This document shows, one piece after another, positions 9,101 through 18,440 of a DNA stretch of 64,000 nucleotides. Both the position numbers and the translations under genes were made by a program. The DNA comes from Sinotaia quadrata. Its lineage: Eukaryota; Mollusca; Gastropoda; Architaenioglossa; Viviparidae. Every line of letters starts with the position of its first letter. Position 1 is the stretch's first letter. The DNA is taken from NCBI GenBank assembly GCA_028829895.1, contig CM054183.1:14337475-14401474 (forward strand), given 5' to 3'. Below the pieces are notes generated by a model. That model was not told the origin of the DNA. It saw only the letters and a list, made by a program, of their open reading frames with translations, and did no database searches.

Positions 9101-11193
9101 TCAGAATACAGTTCTTAGCAATGCTATTCACATTTTCAAAATATTTTTTAAATTTAATTATTATATTCAGCGTTAGGACAAGTTATTTCACTTCATTCTC
9201 TTTATAAAACATTACAACAAAATTAATAAATTTGTAAATATAAAATAATGACAATAATATCATGAACCAATTCTTACATTTTTCAAAGGCCCATATTCAT
9301 GTCATTTTGTCTTGGTGTGATGAGTTTAAGTACCAAATAAGAAAAATAACTTTCATTTCCATTAAGAACACATAGTTGCAAGGGTAAAGGCAGGAATTTT
9401 TTCCGAATCATCGAAATTTGAAAACAGTTGTTAAGATTTCCAATAAATTTGACATATTTTTTATTAATTTATTAGGATTAACATCCTAAAAGTAAATAAC
9501 TTACATATTTATTGTATATATCCATGTGGTTTATTTTGCATTTAAAGTATCACATAGCTTTGTGTACATTTTAAACCTGAGCTGATAAGAATAGAAAAAC
9601 CTGTGAATTACATTCAAGAATACAAATATCGCAATTAGGCTTATTATATTATTATTATTATTATTATTATTTTATATATATATCACTGGAGAAACGAACA
9701 TGCAAACTCAATGTTTCGAAAGGTTAACAGAGTCAATAATGAGTATAACATTTTAATAAAAATGAAATAAAAATTTTGGTTTGATTTTATACTGAGGGTC
9801 ACTTATCCAATAACAACAAAGAAAATATATTTTCTTTTTTTCTAAATACTAGTATGTTTGAAAGGTAAACAGTGTATTGCTATAGTGTATGTGAAATGAT
9901 CATAAATGCAGCTAGCATTAAAATTAACTCATTCTCAAAGTGATACTTATAGTTATATTTCAGAACTATTTAATCATTTGCTATTTTCAGTCATTTGCTG
10001 TTATCTATCTTTCCTTGATGAGTGTAAACGTGTCATTTCTGCCACATGTACTTTAGTAAATGTGATGCCTCTCACATGTATAAAATCGATGTTTAAGGTA
10101 AGGTACTCTGCGAATGTATAATCTCACAAAGGAACACTTTAAATATCAGAATAATCTGGTCATGATTTTTCAACACACGATAAGATATTTTCACACTGCC
10201 TGTCACATAATGGCATAAATACAAGTATTGAAGTAAATTTTTAAAAATTATTTAAATAAATATATTTAGCATTGCAAAAAATATTTATTCTTTATAAAAG
10301 GAATTTAATATAAGTGCACCATGCAAGCATAAAAGAACTATTAAAAGAGTTATTAATATTAATAATTATTAAATTTAACATTTCTTACCACTAATATTTA
10401 ATAATAATAGTAATATTAGGATTACTAATACTTTAGTAATAGTGCAGCTGTAAATCCAACAGTAGCAAAATAACAGAATTTATGTGATATTCTAAATTTT
10501 GAATGCTAAAAAAGTTCAAGTATAAAAATAAAATTAAAAAGTTTATGTAGCAATTATTCTTGTAGTAGTAGTAGTAATATATATTAAAATGTTAACAACA
10601 CAAAAAAGTGTATATGTGTGCAAAATGTAAACTAAATAAGTTTTATTTGAATTGTGACTGATAATACTAATTACTATAGGACTTTGACCAGTATATCATA
10701 AAAGTATTAAAATTAAATTATTTTTAAGAGACTTGTATTGTTGTAATGTTGTATCAAGTAAAAATTTATTGCAATGTAAAACTAAAAGACAAATCTTATT
10801 ACAAAAAATGTGAAAATTACATTTTTTTTTAACTAAAAGCAAAATATGGTAGTGATAAGTGATTCAACATCAATAATAAATATAACAATGTGAAATACTG
10901 GTATTTGGAGAAGAACTATTTCATTTAACAAAAGTTACAACTGTTTACAAAATTTATTGAAAACTTTATGGGTGAAGTTTAAAGTTCTGTATTTTTTCTT
11001 AAATTGCCACAAAGTCAGTGCCAAACATATTTACCTGCACAAGTTCGTTGATAGTGATAGGTGGTCCCCGCTCAACAACCATTCCTGCTGACACTGATGA
11101 TTCTTCCTCGCTGTGAGTGTGCAAGCGTTGTACAGGAGGCTGAACAGGTAAGGATAATGGCGACTGCATCTTAGAGGCTATCGACTTCGACAT
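61..11193 (-). CDS. Divergent clathrin heavy chain paralog, N-terminal beta-propeller (partial, 7 exons)
   Basis: Seven exons join in frame: 11193-11035, 9045-8926, 8456-8354, 7038-6886, 5426-5308, 3211-3047 and 177-61 (936 nt, 312 codons). Introns have GT donors and AG acceptors with phases 0, 0, 1, 1, 0, 0. The product aligns colinearly with the clathrin heavy chain N-terminal domain, the seven-bladed propeller that binds clathrin-box and W-box adaptor peptides on coated vesicles. Landmarks are PPITINELVQ for the canonical LPIRFQEHLQ, SADSVLMNP (identity SA.S..MNP), FNLDTK for FNIEMK, and TDSAVYHW for TDNAVYHW. Conservation is much lower than between fly and human clathrin, so this is unlikely to be the housekeeping CLTC orthologue. 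The first Met gives a 39-residue extension before the canonical start. The rest of the propeller, linker and leg would lie left of the window. Family membership is confident; paralog status and coat function are inferred. Confidence 0.87.
178..3046 (-). other. Clathrin-like intron 6
   Basis: AT-rich intron between exons 6 and 7. A short GC-richer island at about 1370-1680 contains two near-identical segments, GACCCGGGTACCCAT (1383) and GACCGGGTACCCAT (1432). I see no further exon with clathrin similarity; the short ORFs here have no recognisable product. Confidence 0.7.
3047..3211 (-). CDS. Clathrin-like exon 6 (residues 219-273)
   Basis: Acceptor ATACTGAAG, donor GAAAG|GTATGT; phase 0 at both ends, 55 codons. 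The product starts DDRISGVTQLYNVDEDITQ and matches QNRVVGAMQLYSVDRKVSQ of clathrin heavy chain. ISAHAICFSLYHF corresponds to IEGHAASFAQFKM, and STVFCVSSRDAQDHGK to STLFCFAVRGQAGGK. The QLY(N/S)VD, AH/GHA and ST(V/L)FC motifs are conserved. The upstream pyrimidine tract is modest (TTCTTTTTGTG) but the frame and alignment fix the junction. Confidence 0.9.
3212..5307 (-). other. Clathrin-like intron 5
   Basis: AT-rich intron with homopolymer runs (poly-A near 3426, T then G run near 4562) and a small tandem array at 4855-5041. No other coding signal was seen. Confidence 0.7.
4855..5041 (+). repeat. Minisatellite, about 51-54 bp unit, 3.4 copies (intronic)
   Basis: AAATTAGTTATGTCCAAAGA recurs at 4868, 4922, 4973 and 5023, each followed by a related CCCATTCC..AATAGGTATGGCA block. 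Unit lengths of 54 and 51 keep a frame open on the plus strand, but it is antisense to the gene and its ORF is only the repeat read through. Confidence 0.85.
5308..5426 (-). CDS. Clathrin-like exon 5 (residues 179-218)
   Basis: Acceptor TTTCTTCCCAG, donor CTGAG|GTACAC; begins in phase 1 and ends in phase 0. It encodes GDCPPERIFMRHHRLAF, then IVSYKADPSIKWLAITGLIPE. These correspond to clathrin QPVKMFDRHSSLAG and [21 protein letters not shown]. The KW-L-(A/L)-(I/L)-TGL/I core and the RH.(R/S)L motif are retained. The codon split with exon 4 restores Gly179. Confidence 0.9.
5427..6885 (-). other. Clathrin-like intron 4
   Basis: AT-rich intron. A weak degenerate repetition of an 'AACATCACTTTTAGGACATCT' type motif occurs at about 6500-6720, and a short CA tract at 6400-6412. 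No extra exon recognised. Confidence 0.65.
6886..7038 (-). CDS. Clathrin-like exon 4, clathrin-box groove region (residues 128-178)
   Basis: Acceptor has a pyrimidine tract ending CTCTGCAG; donor CAAG|GTGAAG; both ends in phase 1. This exon carries the strongest signatures: FEAFNLDTK for human LQIFNIEMK, YWTWLNSDIVAIVTD for FWKWISLNTVALVTD, and SAVYHWDL for NAVYHWSM. It spans the groove between blades 1 and 2 where clathrin-box peptides bind. By residue alignment human Q89 is E133 here, F91 is kept as F135, K96 is kept as K140 and K98 is L142, so the binding groove is only partly preserved. Human residue numbers are from memory and need checking on an alignment. Confidence 0.92.
7778..7875. 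mobile_element. Solo hairpin / miniature inverted-repeat element
   Basis: Two perfectly complementary 38-nt arms (7778-7815 and 7838-7875) flank a 22-nt AT-rich loop. Each end is CAGAGTAAATT.. reading inward, then CCTATCCCTATTTCTA. The same terminal sequence begins the 1.4-1.6 kb dispersed repeats at 18637 and 43002 and ends the inverted head at 35655. This looks like the end of that family folded back on itself. I found no convincing target-site duplication. Confidence 0.75.
7874..8008 (+). repeat. Minisatellite, 45 bp x 3
   Basis: TGATTGG(T/G)ACATAATTA starts at 7874, 7919 and 7964. It abuts the hairpin element exactly, so the array may derive from the element's flank. Confidence 0.9.
8354..8456 (-). 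CDS. Clathrin-like exon 3 (residues 94-127)
   Basis: Acceptor ATGGCAG, donor AGAG|GTCAGT; the exon begins in phase 0 and ends one base into a codon (103 nt). It encodes VTVLSPKEG followed by SADSVLMNPTQPIIALR. This matches VVIIDMNDP and ISADSAIMNPASKVIALK of clathrin heavy chain blade 1 to 2, including the SA.S..MNP and IALR/K core. The split glycine/alanine codon (G|CT) is completed by exon 4 to give ALRAG, corresponding to ALKAG. Confidence 0.88.
8457..8925 (-). other. Clathrin-like intron 2
   Basis: Short AT-rich intron (469 nt) between exons 2 and 3, with no other feature seen. Confidence 0.8.
8926..9045 (-). CDS. Clathrin-like exon 2 (residues 54-93)
   Basis: The exon lies between an acceptor ending ATTATCAG and the donor GTGAGT, in phase 0 at both ends (40 codons). 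It opens LSHIGVPREQVTW, which lines up with LQNLGINPANIGF of blade 1 in conventional clathrin. Further on, VTLTSDKWISVRH parallels the hallmark LTMESDKFICIRE. The shared skeleton G-(V/I)-P/N, LT.(S/E)SDK(W/F)I and basic residue after it makes the family assignment firm, while most other positions differ. The stretch NPEDLTNRRST replaces the VGEQAQ loop and is longer. Confidence 0.88.
9046..11034 (-). other. Clathrin-like intron 1
   Basis: AT-rich first intron with a short ATT/TTA trinucleotide tract at about 9647-9670. Short plus-strand ORFs such as 9906-10121 have no recognisable product. No minisatellite here. Confidence 0.65.
11035..11193 (-). CDS. Clathrin-like exon 1 (start codon, residues 1-53)
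   Basis: The exon runs from an ATG (context GAAGAG ATG T) to CAG followed by the donor GTAAAT, ending in phase 0. An in-frame TAA lies about 66 nt upstream with no other ATG between, so this is the first possible start unless an unseen exon is spliced in front. Residues 1-39 are a Ser/Pro/Gln-rich leader with an acidic patch (HSEEES) and no signal peptide or membrane segment. Residues 44-53 (PPITINELVQ) match residues 5-14 of conventional clathrin heavy chain (LPIRFQEHLQ). A second in-frame Met at residue 38 (near 11082, G at -3 and G at +4) would give a protein starting almost exactly where ordinary clathrin starts. Which Met is used cannot be settled from sequence. Confidence 0.8.
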
Positions 11194-11428
11194 CTCTTCC
11201 AGTTTACAGAGATTATCATTTTCATTCCAGTCTCGAACAGGATGTTCACTTTCAGTTTATTTTATCTCTACTCATGTTCTTTCTGAAGTGGCACTCGATT
11301 TCTGTGGAATCAGACTATCTGGGATTGAGGCAGGGGCGAAAGCAACAACAAGCCCAAGCGCCTTTCTTGTTGATCTCTGCTGGTGTAATAAGAGTTGTCT
11401 CTATAGAGGCAGAAGCAGTAGAACTCTC
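11194..11428 (-). other. Putative 5' UTR / proximal promoter of the clathrin-like gene
   Basis: Sequence directly upstream of the first ATG. It is less AT-rich than the introns and holds an in-frame TAA about 66 nt before the ATG. No TATA box or initiator can be assigned confidently; the assignment rests on position only. Confidence 0.4.
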
Positions 11429-11756
11429 GTGGAAGGAAAGATTAAATAGATCAAAGTAGTTGCAGACGCTATTCGAAAAACTAGTCCAAAATTTAATTAT
11501 ATGAATATGTGACTGAACAATTATTTAAAACTTTGCCTTATGTTTATTATTTAAACCCTCATACACACCTCTCTCTTTAAAGCAACAATACTGTGGAAGG
11601 AAGGATTAAATAGATCAAAGTAGTTACAGACGCTATTCGAAAAACTAGTCCAAAATTTAATTATATGAATATGTGACTGAACAATTATTTAAAACTTTGC
11701 CTTTTGTTTATTATTTAAACCCTCATACACGCCTCTCTCTTTAAAGCAATAATACT
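11429..11756. repeat. 164-bp tandem duplication upstream of the clathrin-like gene
   Basis: The segment from GTGGAAGGAA at 11429 recurs at 11593 with only a few substitutions over the full 164 bp (for example ATGTTTATT against TTGTTTATT). The near-identity suggests a recent event. It lies about 235-560 bp 5' of the start codon. Confidence 0.95.
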
Positions 11757-12369
11757 GCATATCATTGCTAGACGTAATGTGAGACTATGGGGTCCCACTG
11801 GAGCACTCCAGATCAGTTAACGTCTTTTGACGAAACGCAAGCTCTTGTGGTGATGTTAAAATGATAGCGTAACCACCACCCCAAGCCGTTTATGCTTGTA
11901 GTCTGAAAATTCAGGTTGTCGGACAAGTACTATATGTGCGTTTATTTTCATACCTGAAACTTTTCGACTCGTGAGAAAAAGTTTATCACATACCTGAAAA
12001 TGTAGAACGGCATTTGTACTGTATCACAGGTGCTTTGAACTGTTAAATATTTTAAATTAGTTGCTTTGTTTGAATTCAATTCACTTACATTTTCGCTGAC
12101 ATTGACTTTTTTAAAAATGTAATTTTTAATAATTGATTCAGAAGATGAAAGTTATATTTATTAAAAGTTTTCGTCCCATTATTGTAATTATTATTTTGAA
12201 CTAAATTTGTACAATATTGTTTTTTCGAGTTTATTAATTTGACTCTTAGTATAAATTATCGATAATAATTCACTATTTTGTATTATGTGTCCAGACTATT
12301 ACAGTGAAGGTACGCAAATGTAATAGGCTCGCTATTTTAAAACATATTTATTTTCAAAATGCTAATGAA
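11757..12369. other. Non-coding upstream stretch
   Basis: Unique AT-rich sequence between the tandem duplication and the retroelement fragment. No gene or repeat was recognised. Confidence 0.6.
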
Positions 12370-12960
12370 GTCAAATGTCGTAGTCTGCTTTGACAACTTT
12401 GGAGATTCCTTGTCTTGAGAATAGTGTGTCCAGTTTTGGTAGGATAACTTTGGCTGATGTTGACTGAATGATTTCTACTTCTGGGTATCTGCTATAATCA
12501 TCTATCATCACCATAAAGTATTTTGCCTATAGGGAACGGACCAGCGAAATCAAAAATGTACTTTTGTCCAAGCGGCTGTGGGTAGAGGAGTAGGAAGATT
12601 GATTCTATGGATTTGGAGTTGCCTGGATATGAGGAAAGTCAAGGGATACAACTTTTGCATTTCTCTTCATCTGTCTTGTCTATGCCTGGGAACCATGTCT
12701 TCTTTCTGATTAGTTGCATGGTTTTGTAAATCCCTTGGTGAGTAGAATGAGCAATGTCTTCTGCTTTCTGGTGTAAACTGGTTGGAATAATAATTCTGCG
12801 ATTTCTCAAAAGTATTCCATTTGTGGATGATAGCTCATCTTTGAATCTTGTGAATTCAGATACATCATGATCTTGCCATTTTTCTTACTGTAGTGCTGTC
12901 CTCAGTTTCTGGAGTTGACTGTCTTGACTTGTGGCTTCTCTAATTTCTTCGAGTGCCATT
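12370..12960 (-). pseudogene. Ty3/gypsy integrase fragment, frameshifted
   Basis: On the minus strand an HHCC-type zinc-binding region (AHSTHQGIYKTMQLIRKKTW then KCKSC) is followed by IFDFAGPFP, the first catalytic Asp motif of the core. A frame change then leads to VMIDDYSRYPEVEI, the second Asp motif. Stops occur after TALQ and after CIP. The fragment ends before the catalytic Glu. Confidence 0.85.
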
Positions 12961-13124
12961 GATTTGGGTTTTGCATTTGTTTGCAACATAGCTAATGAAC
13001 TCTTCTGCTAGGTTCACGTTTGGTGGTTTTCCTGTTGGGTGTCGAATAATGTAGTCATCTGGGTTTTCTTTTCCAGGTCTGTACTCGAGTTTCATTTCAT
13101 ATGGCATGAGTCTCAGTCTCCATC

Positions 13125-13610
13125 TCAAATTCTTGCTGTTGGTTGTTTTCGACTGGACAAAATAACAAGCAGTGGTTTATGATCTGTGACTACAGTGAAG
13201 ATAGCACCAAACAAGTAGAGGTGATAATGTTCCACTACATAAATCACTGCGAGCATCTCTCTATCTGTTTGGATGTATCGTTGTTTTGTTTCTGTAAATG
13301 ATCTGCTTGCATTACTGACTGGTTTTCCTTCTTGTGTCAGAATCGTACCGAGTCCAACTGGACTTGCGTCTACCAAGATTGTGGTTTCTTTTGCAAGGTC
13401 GAAGTATGCCATTACAAGTGCACCTGTGAGAGCCTGCTTCAGTTTGTAAAAGTCTTGGTGTTCTGGTTCTTCCCATTTCTATTGAGTGTCTTTCTTGGTG
13501 AGTTTTCTGAGTTGTAATTGTTTAGTAAATATCCATGAACGAATCTTACTACATATTGTGTCATTCCGACGAATGATCAACTTCAGTTATTTTTGGTTCA
13601 TCAGCATTGA
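13125..13610 (-). pseudogene. Ty3/gypsy RT end and RNase H fragment, frameshifted
   Basis: A remnant of the RT end (GMTQYVVRFV, then after a frame change LRKLTKKDTQ) precedes an intact RNase H stretch from 13412 down to 13125. The stretch contains VDASPVGLG, TDREMLAVIYVVEHY and TDHKPL, which are the D-E-D catalytic set of retroelement RNase H. The normal continuation (the 'ARIERWRLRL..EYRPGKENP' type block) is displaced into another frame near 13125, where RWRLRLMPYEMKLEYRPGKE continues to about 12950. Domain identity is clear and function is lost. Confidence 0.88.
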
Positions 13611-13727
13611 CAATTGTCAATATTTAGCGGATAATTCTAAGCGTGTTATAAGTTAAAGTAATTCTTAAATACCAAAAGTAATAGTAAATTGATTTACATT
13701 TAAGGTGAAAAACTCACGGAGTGCGCA

Positions 13728-14013
13728 GACAACTGTTGTGCATGACAAATCTTAATAAGCATTTGATAGACAACTGTTGTGTATGACAAATCTTAATAAG
13801 CATATGATAGACACATGTTATGTATGACAAATCTTAATAAGCATTTGATAGACAACTGTTGTGCAGGACATAATAGACATTCGACAAGCAACTTTTGTGT
13901 AGAACAAGTCTCAATAAACAATCAACAAACGACTGTTGTGTATGACAAGTTTTAATAAACATTCAATAAACGACTGTTGTGTATGACAAGTCTTAGTAAA
14001 CATTCAACAATCG
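13728..14013 (+). repeat. Minisatellite, about 41 bp x 7
   Basis: GACAACTGTTGTG(C/T)ATGACAA repeats from 13728 at roughly 41-bp steps. Later units degenerate (CGACTGTTGTGTATGACAAG). It lies immediately beside the retroelement fragment. Confidence 0.9.
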
Positions 14014-16000
14014 AACCAAATGCCTTCTTTTAAAAAACAATATTTAAATATGCAACTGGCACAAAATAGTTTACAGATATTTAAGTTGGTTTTACAAAAG
14101 CATTATGGACTTCATAAAAAGAAGATGATGAAAGTTACTTTAGCAAATTTGGAATTCTATGCATTGCAACAAATATCATTTTAATTGCACAGACCTATGT
14201 GTTAAGGCAAATATACACAATAATCGCTAAACTATACTCAACACAAGACTGTAAGGCATAGAATTACTGTCGGAATGGTTGATTGGTTTATTAAATGATT
14301 TGGGAGTTTTAGTTATTAATAATAATTAAGGAAACAAGAAAAAAGAGAGAAGAAAAATAAGATTAAAAGAGAAAACACATTTTGTATTTCATCATTTTTG
14401 GCTACAAGCAGTATTTCGTTTTCCAAATATTACAAAAGATTATTATTGAGCTAATTAAAAGTTGATACTAAAGAGTTTCTAAATTGCAACGTTTCCTTAA
14501 AGAGCAAGTGAAGAGGAATTTAGGTCAACCATGCAAATGAGCTCAATCAAGAGATACAGGTGTTCCGGTAAAGTATATCAAATTTCAAAGTCATAATCCC
14601 AACGGATAGTGCCATTTACGCTATCAAAAGAACGAGTTTCTGCGAGATTTTCGATGTTACCAATGTACGCAAACGAGTTTCTACGAGATTTTCGATGTTA
14701 CCAATGTTCAAAAGCGAGTTTAAAGACGACACAGGGGACTAAATAGCAACTCTTATACTGAAGGTATAACACTTGTCAAAAGTAAACAGAGTTCCTCGCG
14801 AATGTCTTTTGCTATTGCAAACCTTTAGTCCTAAAAACAACCTGGATTGGATTGTAATCCAGAACATTTCAGCCAATTTGTGTCATCACATGGCGATCCC
14901 CGTGCATGATGGAGGGCTTTGATTTCTATTTCACATTCAAATGTAAAGCACAAAATACTGTTGGCTCCTTAAACTTTGCCTGGACGTATAGGAATGTTTT
15001 CTTTACTGAAATATATATATATATATGAAATATCTGCTTTTTAGAAATATGTCTGTTTGGAGTAGACTCCTCTTCACTTGCTTTTAATCGTCATAACTTA
15101 AATTCATAATCAGACATTGTCAGGTTCATAAAATCTTAAGTTATTGGCTGTCTGGATGTGCAAGATTTGTAATATGGCTAATTAACTCAAATTTTATTAA
15201 TGTATTTGATTCATGTAAAACTGAAGCCGGAAGGAAAGACTGGGGAATGAACATGTGGGATAAATGTGTCCAGTAAAGGTGAACTGAAATGGGACGATGA
15301 CCTTGAACCTGAAGTATGGAAACTACACCTAAAAGGACCAATCCAACGAAGGGATGCTTACGAGTCTATGGCACACAACCATTGCAAGTAGTCAGACAGG
15401 AAATTCTTACAAGAGGATTTGGATTGCGTATAAACTTGAGATTGTCATATAGGGGGGACGAATTTTTGAAGCATCTTTGAAAAGGAATATCGGGTTTGAC
15501 TTTTCACTCACCCACCGAATTTATTTAATGACCGAAACTACCTAGTTCAAGGAACATATATTATTCACTTTCAGCACGTTATGGGCCTTACTCTCGACCT
15601 AAACAGGAAAGAAGTGGAAAACAAAATAACTGTTTTTGAAATGTAGACTTTTACTACAATTTACCTTTCTAATGACAAATTAATATAAATTTTAATCTGA
15701 GGGGAATTAATCCAGCGAATCTAGTTACTATGACAACTTATAGTTAAATCTTCATACTGTCAGTAGCGAAGTTCTAAGCGAAATCTGACGTAAATTATTA
15801 TTTCTCTTTTGAAACTGTAATCATTGTTGAGCCATGTGTTAATATAAAAAAAAAATAACTAATGAGAAACAGGACAAAAGTAATGAGAAACGTTAAAATA
15901 CATGGATAAGTTTAATACATTTTGCTTTATAAAGAATTTGTGTAAATTGTATGCATATACAAAAAGAGACTGTTTCTCAAACTATTAATATCTTTCTTTA
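14014..16000. other. Non-coding stretch
   Basis: No gene supported. It contains a 41-bp duplication (14632-14721), a short inverted repeat GGATTGGATTGTAATCC near 14844, and a short TA tract (15008-15026). Confidence 0.6.
14632..14721 (+). repeat. 41-bp tandem repeat x 2.2
   Basis: ACGAGTTTCTGCGAGATTTT at 14632 recurs at 14673 and partly at 14714. Confidence 0.85.
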
Positions 16001-16309
16001 CCAGTCTATATATCTATTTTTCATCTCAAAGGAAAAGTATTCCTCTCTCGACGGTAATTGGCCTGCTGCGAGCGATTCCATATGGTGCTGCTCTGCATTG
16101 CAGTTATCTTTCTTAGCAATTGAGTATCTTGCGCATGCGTGGTGAGAGTATTTTGCTAATATTAATCAGTCTAAAAATAATTCAGCTGTCTTGGCCAGAC
16201 TAGCAAGGCTGGATAAGAGGTAGAACAGTCCGTGTAAATTCTGGCAGGCCCCCCCCACCCCCACCCCCGGATGGAGTTGGCTGCAACATCAAAGACAACA
16301 GGGCTTTAT

Positions 16310-16367
16310 TCTTATCTATCTATCTATCTTGTCTTATCTATCTATCTATCTTGTCTTATGTCTTATC

Positions 16368-16439
<72 letters not shown>

Positions 16440-16440
16440 C
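16310..16440 (+). repeat. (TATC)n microsatellite
   Basis: Long TATC tetranucleotide run with two interruptions (TTGTCT) in its first part. It produces several overlapping 'YLSI' open frames that are not genes. Confidence 0.98.
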
Positions 16441-16994
16441 GTTTGTATGTCTGTTTGTCGGTTAATATATATTTGTATGTCTATACACATTTGCCTTTCG
16501 TTAAATCTTCACGGTATATTTTTCTTGGCTATGGAATAATTCACGTCTTAGAGTAACAAATAAAAGCTCAGGATATGTAGAGCTACATCTAAGGTTCCAG
16601 AGAAAAGAAACGTTCGTGGTAAATATGGAGGAACTTGGAGTACTGCTTATAAGAAGGGGCGACTATCTAGCGGGAAACATCTGCAAAACATAAACCAACC
16701 AGTCTCGGGACTCTATCGGAGAGACAAGAGACTTTCTAATTATAGGACTCTGCTAACAACCGATCGATCGCGGATCGTGAAGCGCAACACATTGCTTACG
16801 AAGTCAGAGCCTGGTTATCTCATCCTGAATTATAATTATGTAATACTCACGGGACGCTAAGTGCTATGAAATACGGAGTATGCTATTGAATTTAGGGTAC
16901 AAATTAGGGTAGGTGATGGTAATCGATTAGATAAAACTACATGATAATTTCGTCGACTGTAACCAATCGTCGAATGATGGAATTGGCTTGGGGC
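16441..16994. other. Non-coding stretch
   Basis: Unique sequence with no feature recognised apart from a short GATCGATCGCGGATC palindromic run near 16762. Confidence 0.5.
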
Positions 16995-17400
16995 AGAAGT
17001 AAGTCAAGTGAAAAACAGTCGTATTATGTGAATTCGTTCTTGCTTAGAGGAAGTCAGTCAAGAGAAAAGAATCGTAATATTTAAATTCTTTCTTGCTTAG
17101 AGGAAGTCAGTCATTTAAATACATCAGAGTCATAATGTGTGAATTCTTTCTTTCTTAAAAGTAGTTAGTCTGTTAACGCAATAAGGTCATAATGTGTGAG
17201 TTCTTTCTTTCTTGGAAATAGTCAGTCCATGAAATGCAATGAGATCACACGGTTTGTCTGCTTTCTTTCTTTTATTATTTCTTTCTTATAGTAGTCAATC
17301 AGTTAAATGTAATGAAGTTATACTGTCGCCTTCTTTCTTTATTTAAGATCCTTTCTTTCGTAGAAGTAGTCAATCAATTAAATTCAATGATGTCATAGTG
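16995..17400 (+). repeat. Degenerate minisatellite, about 60 bp x 7, running into (TTTC)n
   Basis: Units share GAATTCTTTCTTGCTTAGAG, AGTCAGTCA and a GTCATAATGTGTG-like block. Successive units gain TTTC copies (two, then three or more) before the pure TTTC run at 17400. Confidence 0.8.
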
Positions 17401-17402
17401 TT

Positions 17403-17442
<40 letters not shown>

Positions 17443-17443
17443 T
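17400..17443 (+). repeat. (TTTC)n microsatellite
   Basis: Uninterrupted TTTC run of about 11 units at the right edge of the 60-bp array. Confidence 0.97.
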
Positions 17444-17984
17444 TGACATTTCACATATCAGCCGGCTTGTTAAAGTCCACCATCATTGGATAACATCGGT
17501 CACGTGATAAATACTGTTTTCATAATATTCTGATCATCGAAGTGTTCCCTTGCGCAGTTACGCAATAGCAGAACTCAACCGGATTTGGGTTTGGACTTCA
17601 GGAACCACATGAAAGTTTCTAGTGAGTTGTGGCGTCTGTTGTTCCACTGCAATAAAAAATAACGTTAAAATAGAAACAGCAAAGAAAATATAATAATTTC
17701 ATTAGGACTGGTCAGATGTAGTAAGGTCAGGGCCAAATCAAAGATCTAAATCTAGTGACAGTAGCAATGATACCTATATTAAAATAACAAACGACCATAC
17801 AAAGTAGTTATATTCAGATGATTTGTTTTAACGCAATAGTTTTAATGTGAATGCATGTTTTTCCTTTTTTTTTTTTTGTTTGGTCGATTTTCTTTTTTTA
17901 CAAGAACAGCAGTTGCGGTTGTTATTATTATTATTAACATATTGATCTCATTTTAGTACTAAAACGATATGAATTATATTTTTT
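17444..17984. other. Non-coding stretch
   Basis: AT-rich sequence with poly-T runs near 17865 and an ATT tract at 17921-17935. No gene seen. Confidence 0.5.
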
Positions 17985-18440
17985 TCTTTCGACCGGACCA
18001 ATTTTATCAACAATGCTAAACTATTTGTATCAACAACTAAATAACAATGCCGGACCATTTTATCAACAATGTGGATCGTTTGTATCAACAGATCTAGTCT
18101 ATTTGTATCAACAATTGCATTAGCAATGCTGTACCGATTTATTAACAATGCTGTACCAATTTTATCAACAATGCTAAACTATTTGTATCACCAATGATGG
18201 ATCCTTTATCAACAATGTTAAGTTATTTGTATCAGCAATAATGGATCCTTTATCAACAATGTTAAACTATTTGTATCACCAATGATGGTCCATTTTATGA
18301 ACAACGCTAAACTATTTGCATAATGCTGGACCATTTGTATCAAAAAGGTTGGACCATTTATATCAAAAAGTTTGGACCATTTAGCAACATTGCTGGACAA
18401 ATTTTATCAATAACGTGGGCCATTTTATCAACAATGCGAT
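17985..18440 (+). repeat. Degenerate minisatellite, variable 25-40 bp unit
   Basis: ATTTTATCAACAATGCTG and ATTTGTATCAACAA-type modules alternate irregularly through the region. Runs such as GGATCCTTTATCAACAATGT (18199, 18243) show local duplication. Confidence 0.85.

Larger units (their letters stand above)
12370..13610 (-). mobile_element. Decayed Ty3/gypsy (LTR retrotransposon) pol fragment
   Basis: Reading the minus strand from 13610 down gives, in order, the end of a reverse transcriptase, an RNase H domain, an integrase zinc-binding region and the first part of the integrase core. This order is that of Ty3/gypsy pol. Frame changes and stops break it in at least four places, no LTRs were recognised, and gag, protease and most of RT are absent. 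It is an old, truncated and inactive copy. Confidence 0.9.

Noticed and set aside
61..11193. Conventional clathrin heavy chain (CLTC)
   Set aside because: Family signature is clear, but divergence at most positions of the propeller is far beyond that among animal CLTC proteins, so I gave no gene symbol.
13332..13517. Plus-strand ORF
   Set aside because: It lies antisense to the Ty3/gypsy RNase H region, which is the supported reading.
16271..16556. Overlapping 'YLSI' ORFs
   Set aside because: They are read-through of the TATC microsatellite; the same applies to 36427-36691 and 54148-54384.
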